The notes: generated from the sequence alone by a model not told the origin. 64,000 bases of DNA from Mycobacterium paragordonae (GCF_003614435.1 NZ_CP025546.1:2418001-2482000), one strand, 5' to 3'; shown: positions 26,639-36,514, counted from the first letter of the stretch. Translations and numbers: made by a program.

Positions 26639-28033
26639 TTAAGACCTGCGGGTCAACGCCTGGGCGGCGGCATCGGCCCATTGACGCCACTGCTCGGCGT
26701 TCGCTTTGGCCTCGTCGGCTTCCTTGGTCTTTCCCGCCGCGGCCGCCTTGGCAGCCTGCTGCTCGAATTGCTCTGCGCGGGCCCGGAACTGCTCGGCGCG
26801 GGCCTGCGCCTGCGGGTCGGCCCAGTCCGACTCGCCGGCGTCGCGCACCTTCTTCTCGATGGCCCGCAGTCGGCGCTCCAATTCGGCGGAGCGCTCGCGG
26901 GGCACCTTGCCGATCGCGTCCCACTTGTCGGCGATGTTGCGCAGGGCCGCCCGTGCGGCGTCATGGTTGCTGGTGTCGATCTTCTCGGCCTCGGCCAGCA
27001 GCGCCTCTTTCGCGGTGGCATTGGCGCGGAACTCGGCGTCCTTCTCCGCGGTGACGGCGTTGCGCGCGCTGAAGAACGAGTCCTGAGCGGCCTTGAACCG
27101 GCGCCACAGGGCGTCGTCCATGTCCTTGCTGGCGCGGCCGGCGGCCTTCCACTCGGTCAGCAGCTTGCGGAACTCCGCGCTGGTAGCGGTCCAGTCGGTC
27201 GAGTCGGACAACGCCTCGGCTCGCTCGCACAACCGCTCTTTGGCCTGGCGCACGCCGGACCGCTCCCGGTCCAGTTCGGCGAAGTGGGATCCGCGCCGCC
27301 GATTGAAGATCTCCCGGGCCGCGGAGTAGCGCTTCCACAAGGCGTCGTCGACCTTGCGGTCCAGCCCGGTGATCGTCTTCCATTCGTCGAGGATCGCCCG
27401 CATCCGGTCGCCGGCGGACTTCCACTGCGTCGAGTTCGCGGCCAGGTCCTCGGCTTCGGCGGCGAGCGCCTCCTTGCGCGCGGTCTGAGCGGCGCGGTGC
27501 TCCATGCGCCGGGAGCGGTGCGCGGTGACATAGACGTCGATGCGGGCGCGAATGTCGGACAGCCGGCCTGCCAGCGCGTCGATGTCGCCCAGCACGCAAG
27601 CGGTCGGCAACGTTTCGAGCAGGGCGCCCGCGTTGGCGTTGATCTTGCGGGGATCCCCGGTGCCCGACACCAACCGCTCCTCCATCAGGGCGATCTCGGT
27701 GCTCAGATCGTCGTAGCGTCTGCCGAAATAGGCGAACGCCGCCTCGGCGTCACCGGCCTGCCACGAACCGACGACCCGTTCGCCGGCCGCGCTGAGCAGC
27801 CACACCGTGCCGTCGTCGTCGACACGGCCGAATCGGTGCGGATCGCTGTGGGGCAACGTCGACGTCGGATGTGCCGACGCGTGGGCGGTGGGCCGGGGCG
27901 CTGCACCCGGCCGGGGACCGGGTCGCGGTCCGGGCCTCGGTCCCGGAACCGGTCCAGGAACCGGTCTGGAAGCCGGTTGGACTGTTGCTGCGTCGTTGCT
28001 GCTGGGCTGCTCACCCGTCATTGCGCTCGTCAC
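26639..28033 (-). CDS. DUF349 domain-containing protein (Rv2731-like)
   Basis: A 464-residue soluble protein of unknown function, ortholog of Rv2731. An N-terminal Pro/Gly/Arg low-complexity stretch (about 20-55, [14 protein letters not shown]) is followed by a small beta domain ([14 protein letters not shown]) and then repeated DUF349 helical units, each built around a W-K-x-A/T-G-R-A-x(3)-D-D-x-LWxRF pattern (for example [12 protein letters not shown] and [12 protein letters not shown]). The C-terminus is a charged coiled coil. GTG 28033 and ATG 28021 are both possible starts. It converges on the miaB operon. Confidence 0.87.
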   Translation of the reverse strand: MTSAMTGEQPSSNDAATVQPASRPVPGPVPGPRPGPRPGPRPGAAPRPTAHASAHPTSTLPHSDPHRFGRVDDDGTVWLLSAAGERVVGSWQAGDAEAAFAYFGRRYDDLSTEIALMEERLVSGTGDPRKINANAGALLETLPTACVLGDIDALAGRLSDIRARIDVYVTAHRSRRMEHRAAQTARKEALAAEAEDLAANSTQWKSAGDRMRAILDEWKTITGLDRKVDDALWKRYSAAREIFNRRRGSHFAELDRERSGVRQAKERLCERAEALSDSTDWTATSAEFRKLLTEWKAAGRASKDMDDALWRRFKAAQDSFFSARNAVTAEKDAEFRANATAKEALLAEAEKIDTSNHDAARAALRNIADKWDAIGKVPRERSAELERRLRAIEKKVRDAGESDWADPQAQARAEQFRARAEQFEQQAAKAAAAGKTKEADEAKANAEQWRQWADAAAQALTRRS

Positions 28034-28189
28034 CTACCCTCTGCCAGTCGCGCGGACGACTTCCCGCGCAGCTGCCGCGCGAAGCGGCACCCGTCCGATC
28101 GGCGACTCTGGTGCGTACCACCGCGGTTTCCGACCGGTTTCCAACAAGTATTCAAGCAGCTTGACCGGCGGTGCGCCGCCACCTTCCGA

Positions 28190-29974
28190 TCACCGGTGCT
28201 TTTTCCACCAGGCGTCGAGCTGTTCCAGGGTGGGACCCTGCGGGTCTCCCTGGGTGAGCGCGATCATCAGTTGGGCCTCGTTGGTCCACACCAGCGACGG
28301 GCTGCTGTCCTGGACCGCGCAGAATGCCCTGCCGCCGATCTGCGGGCTGTCGGCGTGGTGCCATTCGGCGGGTGACTTGGCCTCATCCGGGCAGTTGACC
28401 ATGATGTCGGTGCGCAGCAGCCCGTCGAAGAACTGCCGCAGAGTTTCGGTCTCGCCGAATACCGTGAACACGGCGCGATTGGGGCCGCCCGGGTCGATGT
28501 TCTTGTCGCAGATCACCCGTGCCAGCGCATCTTTCGGCGGCAGGAAGGGCTTGCAGGCCCCTGGCGCGTACCCGAGCGGCAGCAGGCTGAGCAGGCGCGC
28601 CAGGGCGTCCGCCGACCCCATCGCCGGTGCGGCCGCCGAGGTTGTGGTGGTTGGGGCGACGGTCGTGGTTCTGGGCGCCGCGGTGGGGCTCGGGCGCAGG
28701 CTGAGCCTGATGCCCTGTGCGGCCAGCAGCAGGAGGACCACCAGGACGATCGCTCCGATCAGCACCCACGGATTGCGCAGACGTGCGCTCAGGGATGCCG
28801 GGTGCCGGGCGGCCGGGCGCGGCTCGGGCCTGAATTCCGGCGCTGCTTCGGGCTCGGCCGGGGAAACGGGCTCGGCCGGGGAAACGGGCGGCGGGGGAGG
28901 GAGCGGTTCAGCGGGCGGAGCGGGGGTCTCCGGTTGGGACGCCGAAGCGACCAGGCCCTTGGGCAGGATCAACGGTGCCGAGACGTCCAGGTCGCGTTGC
29001 GCTGTCAACGATTCCGGGTCCGGCCCGCCCTCGAGGGACTGCGGCAGCGCCACGGAGGCCGTCGTCACCTCAACCTCCTCCGGCCGCGGCCCGGACTGCT
29101 CGCTGCGCTTGAGGATGCGGAACTCCTGCGCCTGGTGCGGCCCACTGAGCGCCTGGTGTGCCGCGGCCGCCAGCTCGCCCGCGCTGGCGAAGCGTTCCTC
29201 CGGGCGCTTGGCCATTCCGCGCGCGATCACCGCGTCGAATGCAGGCGGAATACCCGGGCGGAGCTGGCTGGGACGGGGAATGGGCGCCATCAGGTGCGCG
29301 GTGATCAGCATTCCCGCGCTGTCGGCCCGGTACGGCGGCGTCCCGGTCAGGCATTCGTGCAACACGCACGTCAGCGAATAGATATCGGCGCGATGGTTCA
29401 CCTCGGCGTCGGAGAACCGCTCAGGGGCCATGTACCGCCAGGTCCCGACGGCCGTGCCGATCTGCGTCAGCTTCTCGTCGGTGGCCGCGCTGGCGATCCC
29501 GAAATCCACCAGGTAGACGAAGTCGTCCTGGGTGACCAGGATGTTCTCCGGTTTGACGTCGCGATGCATCACCCCGGCGGCGTGGGCGGCATCCAATGCG
29601 GAAGCCACCTGATGCACCAGGGCCACCGCCCACGGCGGTGTCACCGGTCCGAACCGCTCCAGCAGCAGGGCCAGGTGGGTGCCTTCGATCAGGCGCATGT
29701 CGAGGTACAGCTGGCCGTCGATCTCGCCGTAGTCGTGGATCGGCACGACGTGGGGTTCCTGCAACCGGCCGGCGTTGCGAGCTTCCCGTTGCATGCGCAT
29801 CCGGAATACCGGGTCGTGGCTGAGCCGTTCGCTGAGCAGCTTGAGCGCGACGACCCGTTGCCGGACGGTGTCGACCGCCTCGTACACCTCACCCATGCCG
29901 CCGACGCCGAGCTGCCGCTTGAGGAAATAGGGCCCGAATCGGGTCCCCACTCGTGAACCGTGCGCGGAGCTCAT
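28190..29974 (-). CDS. Membrane serine/threonine protein kinase with extracellular sensor domain
   Basis: A 594-residue Pkn-type kinase. The kinase domain (about 13-270) is complete, with glycine loop GVGGMG, VAIK-equivalent Lys45, HRD at 137-139, DFG at 157-159, and an activation loop with Thr residues before WRYMAPE. A Pro-rich juxtamembrane linker leads to one membrane helix at about 405-427 (LIGAIVLVVLLLLAAQ) and an extracellular domain of about 150 residues with four cysteines, similar in character to PknH/PknE-type sensors but with no motif I can name. M. tuberculosis has no kinase between Rv2731 and Rv2729c. GAGGAG precedes the ATG. It is divergent from a DMT-type membrane protein. Confidence 0.9.
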   Translation of the reverse strand: MSSAHGSRVGTRFGPYFLKRQLGVGGMGEVYEAVDTVRQRVVALKLLSERLSHDPVFRMRMQREARNAGRLQEPHVVPIHDYGEIDGQLYLDMRLIEGTHLALLLERFGPVTPPWAVALVHQVASALDAAHAAGVMHRDVKPENILVTQDDFVYLVDFGIASAATDEKLTQIGTAVGTWRYMAPERFSDAEVNHRADIYSLTCVLHECLTGTPPYRADSAGMLITAHLMAPIPRPSQLRPGIPPAFDAVIARGMAKRPEERFASAGELAAAAHQALSGPHQAQEFRILKRSEQSGPRPEEVEVTTASVALPQSLEGGPDPESLTAQRDLDVSAPLILPKGLVASASQPETPAPPAEPLPPPPPVSPAEPVSPAEPEAAPEFRPEPRPAARHPASLSARLRNPWVLIGAIVLVVLLLLAAQGIRLSLRPSPTAAPRTTTVAPTTTTSAAAPAMGSADALARLLSLLPLGYAPGACKPFLPPKDALARVICDKNIDPGGPNRAVFTVFGETETLRQFFDGLLRTDIMVNCPDEAKSPAEWHHADSPQIGGRAFCAVQDSSPSLVWTNEAQLMIALTQGDPQGPTLEQLDAWWKKHR

Positions 29975-30276
29975 CGTCGACTCCTCAACCCAACGGGCAA
30001 ATGCACCGATAACCCCACCCGGTCGACTTAACTACCGCATCGCGCGGTCAAGCAACCATGACGGTAATTCCTCGTCAAACCGGCCGCACCAATAATGCAG
30101 CATCCACCCCAAGCTGGAACCGTTCCGTTAGCTGTGTTGCCTGCGTGACGGGCGATCGCTGCGACCGTGGACCATTTCCGGCGGAAATTCCGGTTGTGTC
30201 GCTTATCCAGCGCAGACCAGTCATTATTGAACCGCTAACGGGCGATTTCGGTCCGGCTTTCGGCGGGAGGTCAGCG
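29975..30276. other. Divergent intergenic region, kinase / DMT-type transporter
   Basis: 302 bp between two divergent genes. It must hold the promoters of both, but I see no clear palindrome, sigma-specific motif or RNA structure. It is less GC-rich than its surroundings. An open frame from 30058 continues into the transporter gene but has no family resemblance before GTG 30277. Confidence 0.5.
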
Positions 30277-31218
30277 GTGGGCAACGTCGATTACGGGGTC
30301 GAATATGCGACGTTGCTGGCACTGGTCGCCGCACTGCTGGCCGGCGTCAGCTATGTGATTCTGCAGCGGTCCGCACAACAGGTCACCGAGGAACAGGTCG
30401 GACATCTCGCTCTCTTCCACCTGTCGCTGCGACACGTCCAGTGGTGGTTGGGCAGCCTGGCGGCGCTCGGCAGCTTCGTCTTCCAGGCCCTCGCGCTGAC
30501 CATGGGGTCGGTGGTGCTGGTGCAATCCCTGCAGGCCACCGCGTTGCTGTTCGCGCTGCCGATCGACGCCCGGCTGACGCACCACCGCTGCACCGCCAAG
30601 GAGTGGATGTGGGCGATCCTGCTGGCCGCCGCGGTCGCGGTCATCGTCCTGGCCGGCGACCCCACCGCCGGCTACGCGCGGGCTCCGCTGCACACCTGGG
30701 TCGTGGTTGCCGCGGTCATGGTTCCGGGGCTGCTGCTGTGCGTGCTGGGTGGGCGGCTGGCGTCGGGCACCACCTCCGCTGTCCTGCTGGCGCTGGGCTC
30801 GGCGTCGGCGCTGGCGGTGTTCACGGTGTTGACCAAGGGCGTGGTTGCCGAACTCGGCAAGGGCTTCGAGCAGGTGGCGCGGGCCCCCGAACTGTACGCG
30901 TGGATCGCGGTCCTGCCGATCGGGTTGATGCTGCAGCAATCGGCGTTGCGGCACGGGGTCCTGACCGCGACCCTGCCGACGATCACCGTGTCCAGACCGG
31001 TGATCGCGTCGGTGCTGGGGGTGACCGTGCTGGGCGAAGTGGTGCACGCCGGGGAGGGCCAGGTACTGACCCTGGCCGCCGCGGTGACCGTGGTTATCGT
31101 CGCCACCGTCGCGCTGGCCCGTGACGAGGCAGCCATGCTGGCGCCGTCCCGCGATGGCGTGGAAACCGCAGGCCAGTTGGCCGTTTCCGGACCGGGCCGG
31201 CCGGGCGGCGGCGGGTAA
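30277..31218 (+). CDS. DMT-superfamily-like integral membrane protein (Rv2729c paralog 1)
   Basis: A 313-residue membrane protein with nine or ten hydrophobic helices, two EamA-like halves, and a short cytoplasmic tail. The N-terminus (VEYATLLALVAALLAGVSYV then RSAQQVTEEQVGHLALFHLS) and the central VLVQSLQATALLFALPIDARLTHH are shared with the next gene. Substrate is unknown. GTG 30277 has CGGGAGG six bases upstream. It forms a tandem paralog pair with the gene at 31465, whereas M. tuberculosis appears to have one gene (Rv2729c) at this site. Confidence 0.82.
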   Translation: MGNVDYGVEYATLLALVAALLAGVSYVILQRSAQQVTEEQVGHLALFHLSLRHVQWWLGSLAALGSFVFQALALTMGSVVLVQSLQATALLFALPIDARLTHHRCTAKEWMWAILLAAAVAVIVLAGDPTAGYARAPLHTWVVVAAVMVPGLLLCVLGGRLASGTTSAVLLALGSASALAVFTVLTKGVVAELGKGFEQVARAPELYAWIAVLPIGLMLQQSALRHGVLTATLPTITVSRPVIASVLGVTVLGEVVHAGEGQVLTLAAAVTVVIVATVALARDEAAMLAPSRDGVETAGQLAVSGPGRPGGGG

Positions 31219-31464
31219 CGAAACGGTTCCCGTTGAGTTGCACGTGATAGCGATCGAGTGCGGCCGGGTACCGTTACCTAGGACCTTCGGTCGGGCTTTC
31301 ACAGCTGCCTCTTAGCTGATTCTGGGAGGATCTCAGCTCGGTTCGAAAGTCTGAGCGGAGCACGATCACTGTCCAGACCAAGGGCAGAGCCATAGAGTGT
31401 TTGATGAACTGCCGGCGAACATCGCGGGAACGCCGGTGGCGAAGTTGGGGAATTGAGGGTCGCC

Positions 31465-32403
31465 ATGTCAATGGTCGGAATCTCCGCGATTATCGCGTTG
31501 TTTGCCGCGCTCGCTTCAGCAACCGGCGACGTGATTCGTCAGCGCTCGGCTCACGAAATCACCGATGAAGAAGAAGTCGGCCACCTCAAGCTGTTCGGCA
31601 TGTCGCTGCGCGACGCCAAGTGGTGGACGGGCGGCGGGTGTGCGGTGCTCAACTACAGCCTGCAGGCGATGGCCCTGGCCTTCGCGTCGGTGGTATTGGT
31701 GACCGCGTTACAGGTGACGGCGCTGCTGTTCGCCCTGCCTATCTACGCCCGGCTCGCGCACCACCGGATCACCCGGTCGCAGTGGCTGTGGGCGACGGTG
31801 TTGGCCGCGTCTCTGGCCGTGGTGATCATCGTCGGCGATCCGGCCGCCGGCCATGACCGGGCACCGCTGAGCACCTGGATCGTGGTGGCGGCGGTGATGG
31901 GACCGATCCTGGTGTCCTGCGTGGTGGCGGCCAAGGTGTGGCACGGCCGTCCTCAGGCCGCGGCGCTGCTGGCGCTGGTGGCCGGTTCGTCCTTGGCGCT
32001 GTTCGCCGTGCTGACCAAAGGGGTTGTCGACGTTCTGCACCACCAGGGTCTGTGGGCCGCCGTGACCACCCCGGAGTTCATCCCCTGGCTGGTGGTGATG
32101 CTGTGCGGGATGATCTTCCAGCAGTCGGCATTCCGCGCCGGTTCGCTGACCGCCTCGTTGCCGACGATGACCGTCGCCAAGCCGGTGGTGGCGACGATCC
32201 TGGGGGTCCTCGTGCTCGGCGAGACGCTGGACGCCGACGGTCCCGAAGGTTTCGTGCTGGCCATCGCCGCCGCTGTGGTGATCACCGCGACGGTGGCGCT
32301 GGCCCGCGGCGAGGCCGCCAACATGGAAGCCGACGCCGAAGAAGCGCATCGGACCGACGGGCCGGAAAAGGCAGCCCCGGTCATCACCGCCGCTGACGGG
32401 TAG
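31465..32403 (+). CDS. DMT-superfamily-like integral membrane protein (Rv2729c ortholog)
   Basis: A 312-residue membrane protein, paralogous to the upstream gene and closest in position to Rv2729c. About ten hydrophobic helices; shared signatures include RQRSAHEITDEEEVGHLKLF, VLVTALQVTALLFALPIYAR, FAVLTKGVVD and QQSAFRAGSLTASLPTMTV. The tail is acidic. ATG 31465 follows GAGGG at good spacing; TTG 31453 and ATG 31471 are alternatives. The 246-bp gap from the first paralog probably contains its own promoter, though none is obvious. Confidence 0.84.
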   Translation: MSMVGISAIIALFAALASATGDVIRQRSAHEITDEEEVGHLKLFGMSLRDAKWWTGGGCAVLNYSLQAMALAFASVVLVTALQVTALLFALPIYARLAHHRITRSQWLWATVLAASLAVVIIVGDPAAGHDRAPLSTWIVVAAVMGPILVSCVVAAKVWHGRPQAAALLALVAGSSLALFAVLTKGVVDVLHHQGLWAAVTTPEFIPWLVVMLCGMIFQQSAFRAGSLTASLPTMTVAKPVVATILGVLVLGETLDADGPEGFVLAIAAAVVITATVALARGEAANMEADAEEAHRTDGPEKAAPVITAADG

Positions 32404-32437
32404 GCCACAGCCTCGAACACCCCGGACGCCGAGACGT

Positions 32438-32443
32438 TAGTTT
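32438..32443 (+). promoter_or_regulatory. Predicted -10 element (leaderless) of the Rv2728c-like gene
   Basis: TAGTTT ends 6 nt before GTG 32450, fitting TANNNT. Confidence 0.4.
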
Positions 32444-32449
32444 GATGGC

Positions 32450-33136
32450 GTGCTGAGCGCGATCGCCATCGTCCCGTGCGCGCCGGTGCTCGTTCCCGAA
32501 CTCGCCGGAGCAGCGAGCGCCGAGGTCGCCGATCTCGCAGCCGCCGTCCTCGTCGCGGCGGCCGTGTTGCCGGCCCGCTGGGTTGCCATCGGAACCGGTC
32601 CGGCCGACGTCGTGATCGGCCCTGACAGCGCGGGCACCTTCGCCGGATTCGGCGTGGACGTGCCGGTCCGCCTGTCGCCGCCGGCCGCAGGCGTCGCCCG
32701 GGACATGCCGCTGTGCGCGCTGCTGGCCGGCTGGCTAAGGGGCCAGGCGCGACCCGACGGCTCGGCCGCAGTGCACGTCTACGCAGCCGATGACGACCCC
32801 GCCACCGCGGTAGGCCGCGGTCGGCAGTTACGGGCCGAGGTCGACGGACAGGCGGACCCGATCGGTGTCCTGGTCGTGGCCGACGGTGCCAACACCCTGA
32901 CGGCCAGGGCACCCGGCGGCTTCGACCCGGACGGGGAAGGCGCCCAGCGGCTCTTGGACGACGCGCTGGCAGGTGGCGATGTCACCGCGCTGAGCCGTAT
33001 GCCGCAGCGGATCCTCGGCCGGGTGGCGTTTGCGGTGCTGGCCGGACTGGCGGACCCTGGCCCGCGCTCTGCCAAGGAGCTCTACCGAGGCGCCCCCTAC
33101 GGGGTGGGCTACTTCGCCGGCGTCTGGCAGCTGTGA
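32450..33136 (+). CDS. Class III extradiol dioxygenase-fold protein (Rv2728c-like)
   Basis: A 228-residue Ala-rich protein, ortholog of Rv2728c. The start [18 protein letters not shown] resembles the LigB/class III extradiol ring-cleavage dioxygenase fold (PxxP-type N-terminal strand), but the histidines of true enzymes are not evident, so catalytic activity is doubtful. It sits immediately upstream of miaA with a GTGA overlap of stop and start, so the two are translationally coupled. Confidence 0.78.
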   Translation: MLSAIAIVPCAPVLVPELAGAASAEVADLAAAVLVAAAVLPARWVAIGTGPADVVIGPDSAGTFAGFGVDVPVRLSPPAAGVARDMPLCALLAGWLRGQARPDGSAAVHVYAADDDPATAVGRGRQLRAEVDGQADPIGVLVVADGANTLTARAPGGFDPDGEGAQRLLDDALAGGDVTALSRMPQRILGRVAFAVLAGLADPGPRSAKELYRGAPYGVGYFAGVWQL

Positions 33137-34053
33137 GACCGCTGGCGATCATCGGGCCAACCGGCGCCGGCAAGTCGCAGTTGGCGCTCGATGTCATCGA
33201 AAGACTCGGCGGTGCAGCCGAAGTCGTCAACGCCGACGCGATGCAGCTCTACCGAGGCATGGACATCGGGACCGCCAAACTGCCCCTCGACCGGCGCCGC
33301 GGCATCCCGCATCACCAACTCGACGTCCTCGATGTCACCGAAACGGCGACCGTGGCCCGGTATCAGCAGGCGGCGGTCGCCGACATCGAAGCGATCCAGC
33401 GCCGGGGAGCTGTGCCGGTCGTGGTCGGCGGGTCCATGCTCTACATCCAGTCGCTACTGGACAACTGGACGTTCCCCGCGACCGATCCGGGGGTGCGCGC
33501 TCGCTGGGAGCAGCGGCTGGCCGACATCGGGGTCGCCCGGCTGCATGCCGAACTCGCTCGTCGCGACCCCGCCGCGGCGGCCGTCATCCTGCCCACCGAC
33601 GGTCGCCGCACGGTCCGGGCGCTGGAGGTGATCGAGCTGACCGGCCAGCCGTTCGCGGCGTCCGCGCCGCGCATCGGCGCCCCTCGCTGGGGCACGGTCA
33701 TCATCGGATTGGATTGCGAGACAACGCTTCTGGATGAACGGTTGGAGCGCCGCACCGAGCTGATGTTCGCCGAAGGGCTGGTCGACGAGGTACGCACCCT
33801 GCTGGGCCGCGGCCTGCGCGACGGGGTCACCGCGTCGCGGGCGCTGGGCTATGCGCAGGTGCTGGCGGCCCTCGATGCCGGTGGCACGCCGCAGTTGCTG
33901 CATGCGGCGCAGGAGCAGACGTTCGTCGGAACCCGCCGTTACGTGCGGCGCCAGCGCTCCTGGTTTCGCCGCGACCACCGCGTGCAGTGGATCGACCCGG
34001 CCGGTTCCGACGCCGTCGAGGAGGTCGTGCGGGCGTGGCGGCACGTATCCTGA
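33133..34053 (+). CDS. miaA: tRNA dimethylallyltransferase
   Basis: A 306-residue MiaA that transfers the dimethylallyl group to A37 of tRNAs reading UNN codons, the substrate for MiaB. The P-loop GPTGAGKS is at residues 8-15, the DADAMQ-type motif reads [18 protein letters not shown], and the C-terminal core contains [16 protein letters not shown] 33133 overlaps the upstream stop in GTGA. A short frame and dapF follow. Confidence 0.95.
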   Translation: MRPLAIIGPTGAGKSQLALDVIERLGGAAEVVNADAMQLYRGMDIGTAKLPLDRRRGIPHHQLDVLDVTETATVARYQQAAVADIEAIQRRGAVPVVVGGSMLYIQSLLDNWTFPATDPGVRARWEQRLADIGVARLHAELARRDPAAAAVILPTDGRRTVRALEVIELTGQPFAASAPRIGAPRWGTVIIGLDCETTLLDERLERRTELMFAEGLVDEVRTLLGRGLRDGVTASRALGYAQVLAALDAGGTPQLLHAAQEQTFVGTRRYVRRQRSWFRRDHRVQWIDPAGSDAVEEVVRAWRHVS

Positions 34054-34057
34054 CCGG

Positions 34058-34123
34058 GTGATCCGCGCCGACGACAATGCTGCCGGCCCGGATCGAGGCG
34101 GCATCGAGGAGCGGCGCCCATGA
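34058..34123 (+). CDS. Possible 21-codon leader ORF overlapping the dapF start
   Basis: GTG 34058, 4 bp after miaA, opens a 21-codon frame ([21 protein letters not shown]) whose TGA overlaps the dapF ATG as ATGA. The arrangement would couple dapF translation to it. There is no similarity to any known peptide and chance is a fair explanation. Confidence 0.25.
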   Translation: MIRADDNAAGPDRGGIEERRP

Positions 34124-34992
34124 TCTTCGCCAAGGGCCACGGCACCCAGAACGACTTCGTGCTGCTGCCTGACGTGGAATGCCAGGTGGCGCTGTCCGTT
34201 CCCAGGGTGGCGGCCTTATGCGACCGGCGCCGCGGCCTGGGTGCTGACGGTGTCCTGCGGGTGACCACCGCCGGCGCGGCGCTGGGCTCCGGGGTCCTTG
34301 AACGCCTGCCGGACGGGGTCGGCGAATCGGACTGGTACATGGACTACCGCAACGCCGACGGGTCGACGGCGCAGATGTGCGGCAACGGCGTGCGGGTGTT
34401 CGCGCACTACCTGAGGGCCAGCGGGCTGGAGTCGCGCGACGAGTTCGTCGTGGGATCGCTGGCCGGGCCGCGACCGGTCACCCTGCACCACGTCGATGCG
34501 ACCGACGCCGATATCGCCGTGGACATGGGCAAGGCCAACAAACTGGGCACCGGCGAAGCGGTGGTGGGCGGCAGGCGCTTCACCGGCGTGGCTGTCGACG
34601 TCGGCAATCCGCACCTGGCGTGCGCGGATCCGGGGTTGACCGTGGACGCCCTGGCGGCGCTGGACGTCGCAGCGCCGGTGCAGTTCGACGCCGAACAGTT
34701 TCCCGAGGGCGTGAACGTCGAGGTGCTCACCGTCCCGGCCGGCGGCCTGGTCTGCATGCGGGTGCATGAGCGCGGCGTCGGCGAGACCCGCTCGTGCGGC
34801 ACCGGAACGGTGGCGGCCGCGGTCGCCGCGCTGGCGACCACGGGCGCCGACACCGGCGTCCTGACCGTGCGGGTGCCCGGCGGTGACGTCACCGTCACCG
34901 TCACCGAATCGACCAGCTTCCTGCGCGGGCCGTCGGTGCTGGTGGCGCACGGCGAGGTGAGTGGGGAATGGTGGCGCGCCCAGGAGCGTTAA
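34120..34992 (+). CDS. dapF: Diaminopimelate epimerase
   Basis: A 290-residue DapF that interconverts LL- and meso-diaminopimelate for lysine and peptidoglycan. Both catalytic cysteines are present: Cys87 in MCGNGVR and Cys226 in SCGTGT, with the two homologous half-domains of normal length. The N-terminus [16 protein letters not shown] is the family start. A GAGGAG lies upstream of ATG 34120. It completes the lysine branch begun by dapA at 5.4 kb. Confidence 0.96.
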   Translation: MIFAKGHGTQNDFVLLPDVECQVALSVPRVAALCDRRRGLGADGVLRVTTAGAALGSGVLERLPDGVGESDWYMDYRNADGSTAQMCGNGVRVFAHYLRASGLESRDEFVVGSLAGPRPVTLHHVDATDADIAVDMGKANKLGTGEAVVGGRRFTGVAVDVGNPHLACADPGLTVDALAALDVAAPVQFDAEQFPEGVNVEVLTVPAGGLVCMRVHERGVGETRSCGTGTVAAAVAALATTGADTGVLTVRVPGGDVTVTVTESTSFLRGPSVLVAHGEVSGEWWRAQER

Positions 34993-35038
34993 TTCAGATG
35001 CATGACGCCGATTCGGCGTGCAACATTGCTAATTGCCT

Positions 35039-36475
35039 ATGAAAAATTCTGATTCGTTTCCCGAATTTCCTGACCGCACTGGGCCGGAGCCCAGCACCGG
35101 CGAGCTTGCCCTCGAAGACCGATCGGCGCTGCGCCGGGTCGTCGGGCTGTCGACCGAACTCACCGACATCTCCGAGGTCGAGTACCGCCAGCTGCGGCTG
35201 GAACGCGTGGTGCTGGTCGGCGTCTGGACCGAGGGCACCTCGGCCGACAACCAGGCCAGCCTGGCCGAGTTGGCGGCGCTGGCCGAAACCGCCGGTTCCC
35301 AGGTGCTCGAGGGGCTGATTCAGCGCCGCGACCGCCCTGACCCGTCCACCTACATCGGGTCGGGCAAGGCCCAGGAGCTCCGCGAGGTGGTGCTGGCCAC
35401 CGGCGCCGACACGGTGATCTGCGACGGTGAGCTGTCACCGGCTCAGCTGACCGCGCTGGAAAAGGCCGTCAAGGTCAAGGTCATCGACCGCACCGCGCTG
35501 ATCCTGGACATCTTCGCCCAGCACGCCACCAGCCGGGAAGGCAAGGCGCAGGTCTCGCTGGCGCAGATGGAGTACATGCTGCCGCGGCTGCGCGGCTGGG
35601 GTGAGTCGATGTCGCGGCAGGCCGGTGGCCGGGCCGGCGGCAGCGGCGGCGGTGTGGGCCTTCGCGGCCCCGGTGAAACCAAGATCGAAACCGACCGGCG
35701 CCGCATCCGCGAACGCATGTCCAAGCTGAAGCGCGAGATCAGAGCGATGAAGCAGGTGCGCGACACGCAGCGCAGCCGCCGCCTGCACGCCGACATGCCG
35801 TCGATCGCCATCGTGGGCTACACCAACGCCGGCAAGTCCAGCGTGCTTAACGCACTGACCGGGGCCGGGGTTTTGGTCCAGGACGCGCTGTTCGCCACGC
35901 TGGAACCCACCACGCGGCGAAGCGAATTTGATGACGGACGGCCGTTCGTGCTCACCGACACCGTCGGCTTCGTGCGCCACCTGCCCACCCAGTTGGTGGA
36001 GGCGTTCCGCTCGACTCTGGAGGAGGTGGTCGACGCGGACCTGCTGGTGCACGTCGTCGACGGCTCCGACGTCAACCCGCTGGCCCAGATCAGTGCGGTC
36101 CGTCAGGTGATCTCCGACGTGGTCGCCGACCACGGAGCCGAGGCGCCCCCGGAATTGGTGGTGGTGAACAAGACGGACGCGGCGGGCGATCTGATGCTGG
36201 CCAGACTGCGCCACGAACTTCCCGGAGCGGTTTTCGTCTCCGCCCGCACCGGCGACGGGATCGACGGGTTGCGACGGCGGATGGCCGAGCTGGCGGTGCC
36301 GACCGACACCGCGGTCGACGTCATCATCCCGTACGACCGCGGCGACCTGGTGGCGCGGGTGCACTCCGACGGCCGGGTCCATCAGGCCGACCATCAGGCC
36401 GAGGGCACCAGAATCCAGGCGCGGGTCCCGGTGGCACTGGCCGCCACGCTGCGCCAATTCGGGTCGGAAGGCTAA
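35039..36475 (+). CDS. hflX: Ribosome-associated GTPase HflX
   Basis: A 478-residue HflX, a GTPase that splits or rescues stalled 70S ribosomes. The N-terminal HflX domain (about 50-230) includes PSTYIGSGKAQEL and the Gly-rich linker [20 protein letters not shown]; the G domain has G1 GYTNAGKS at 260-267, G3 DTVGF and G4 NKTD. ATG 35039 is the first ATG; the preceding TTG 35033 would add two residues. In mycobacteria HflX is linked to hypoxia and macrolide response. The first about 35 residues are variable. Confidence 0.94.
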   Translation: MKNSDSFPEFPDRTGPEPSTGELALEDRSALRRVVGLSTELTDISEVEYRQLRLERVVLVGVWTEGTSADNQASLAELAALAETAGSQVLEGLIQRRDRPDPSTYIGSGKAQELREVVLATGADTVICDGELSPAQLTALEKAVKVKVIDRTALILDIFAQHATSREGKAQVSLAQMEYMLPRLRGWGESMSRQAGGRAGGSGGGVGLRGPGETKIETDRRRIRERMSKLKREIRAMKQVRDTQRSRRLHADMPSIAIVGYTNAGKSSVLNALTGAGVLVQDALFATLEPTTRRSEFDDGRPFVLTDTVGFVRHLPTQLVEAFRSTLEEVVDADLLVHVVDGSDVNPLAQISAVRQVISDVVADHGAEAPPELVVVNKTDAAGDLMLARLRHELPGAVFVSARTGDGIDGLRRRMAELAVPTDTAVDVIIPYDRGDLVARVHSDGRVHQADHQAEGTRIQARVPVALAATLRQFGSEG

Positions 36476-36496
36476 GCAGGCGGACGCGCCCGCTCG

Positions 36497-36514
36497 ACCA
36501 ACCGCCCGGTTGGT
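36497..36514. promoter_or_regulatory. Palindromic operator candidate upstream of fadE20
   Basis: ACCAACCGCCCGGTTGGT is a perfect 8-bp inverted repeat with a 2-nt centre, located 50 bp before the fadE20 ATG. Its size and symmetry are those of a TetR-family operator, a class of regulators that commonly controls acyl-CoA dehydrogenase genes. The regulator is not identifiable here. Confidence 0.5.

Noticed and set aside
30058..30276. N-terminal extension of the first DMT-type protein
   Set aside because: It has no hydrophobic or homologous content, and GTG 30277 has a good ribosome site.
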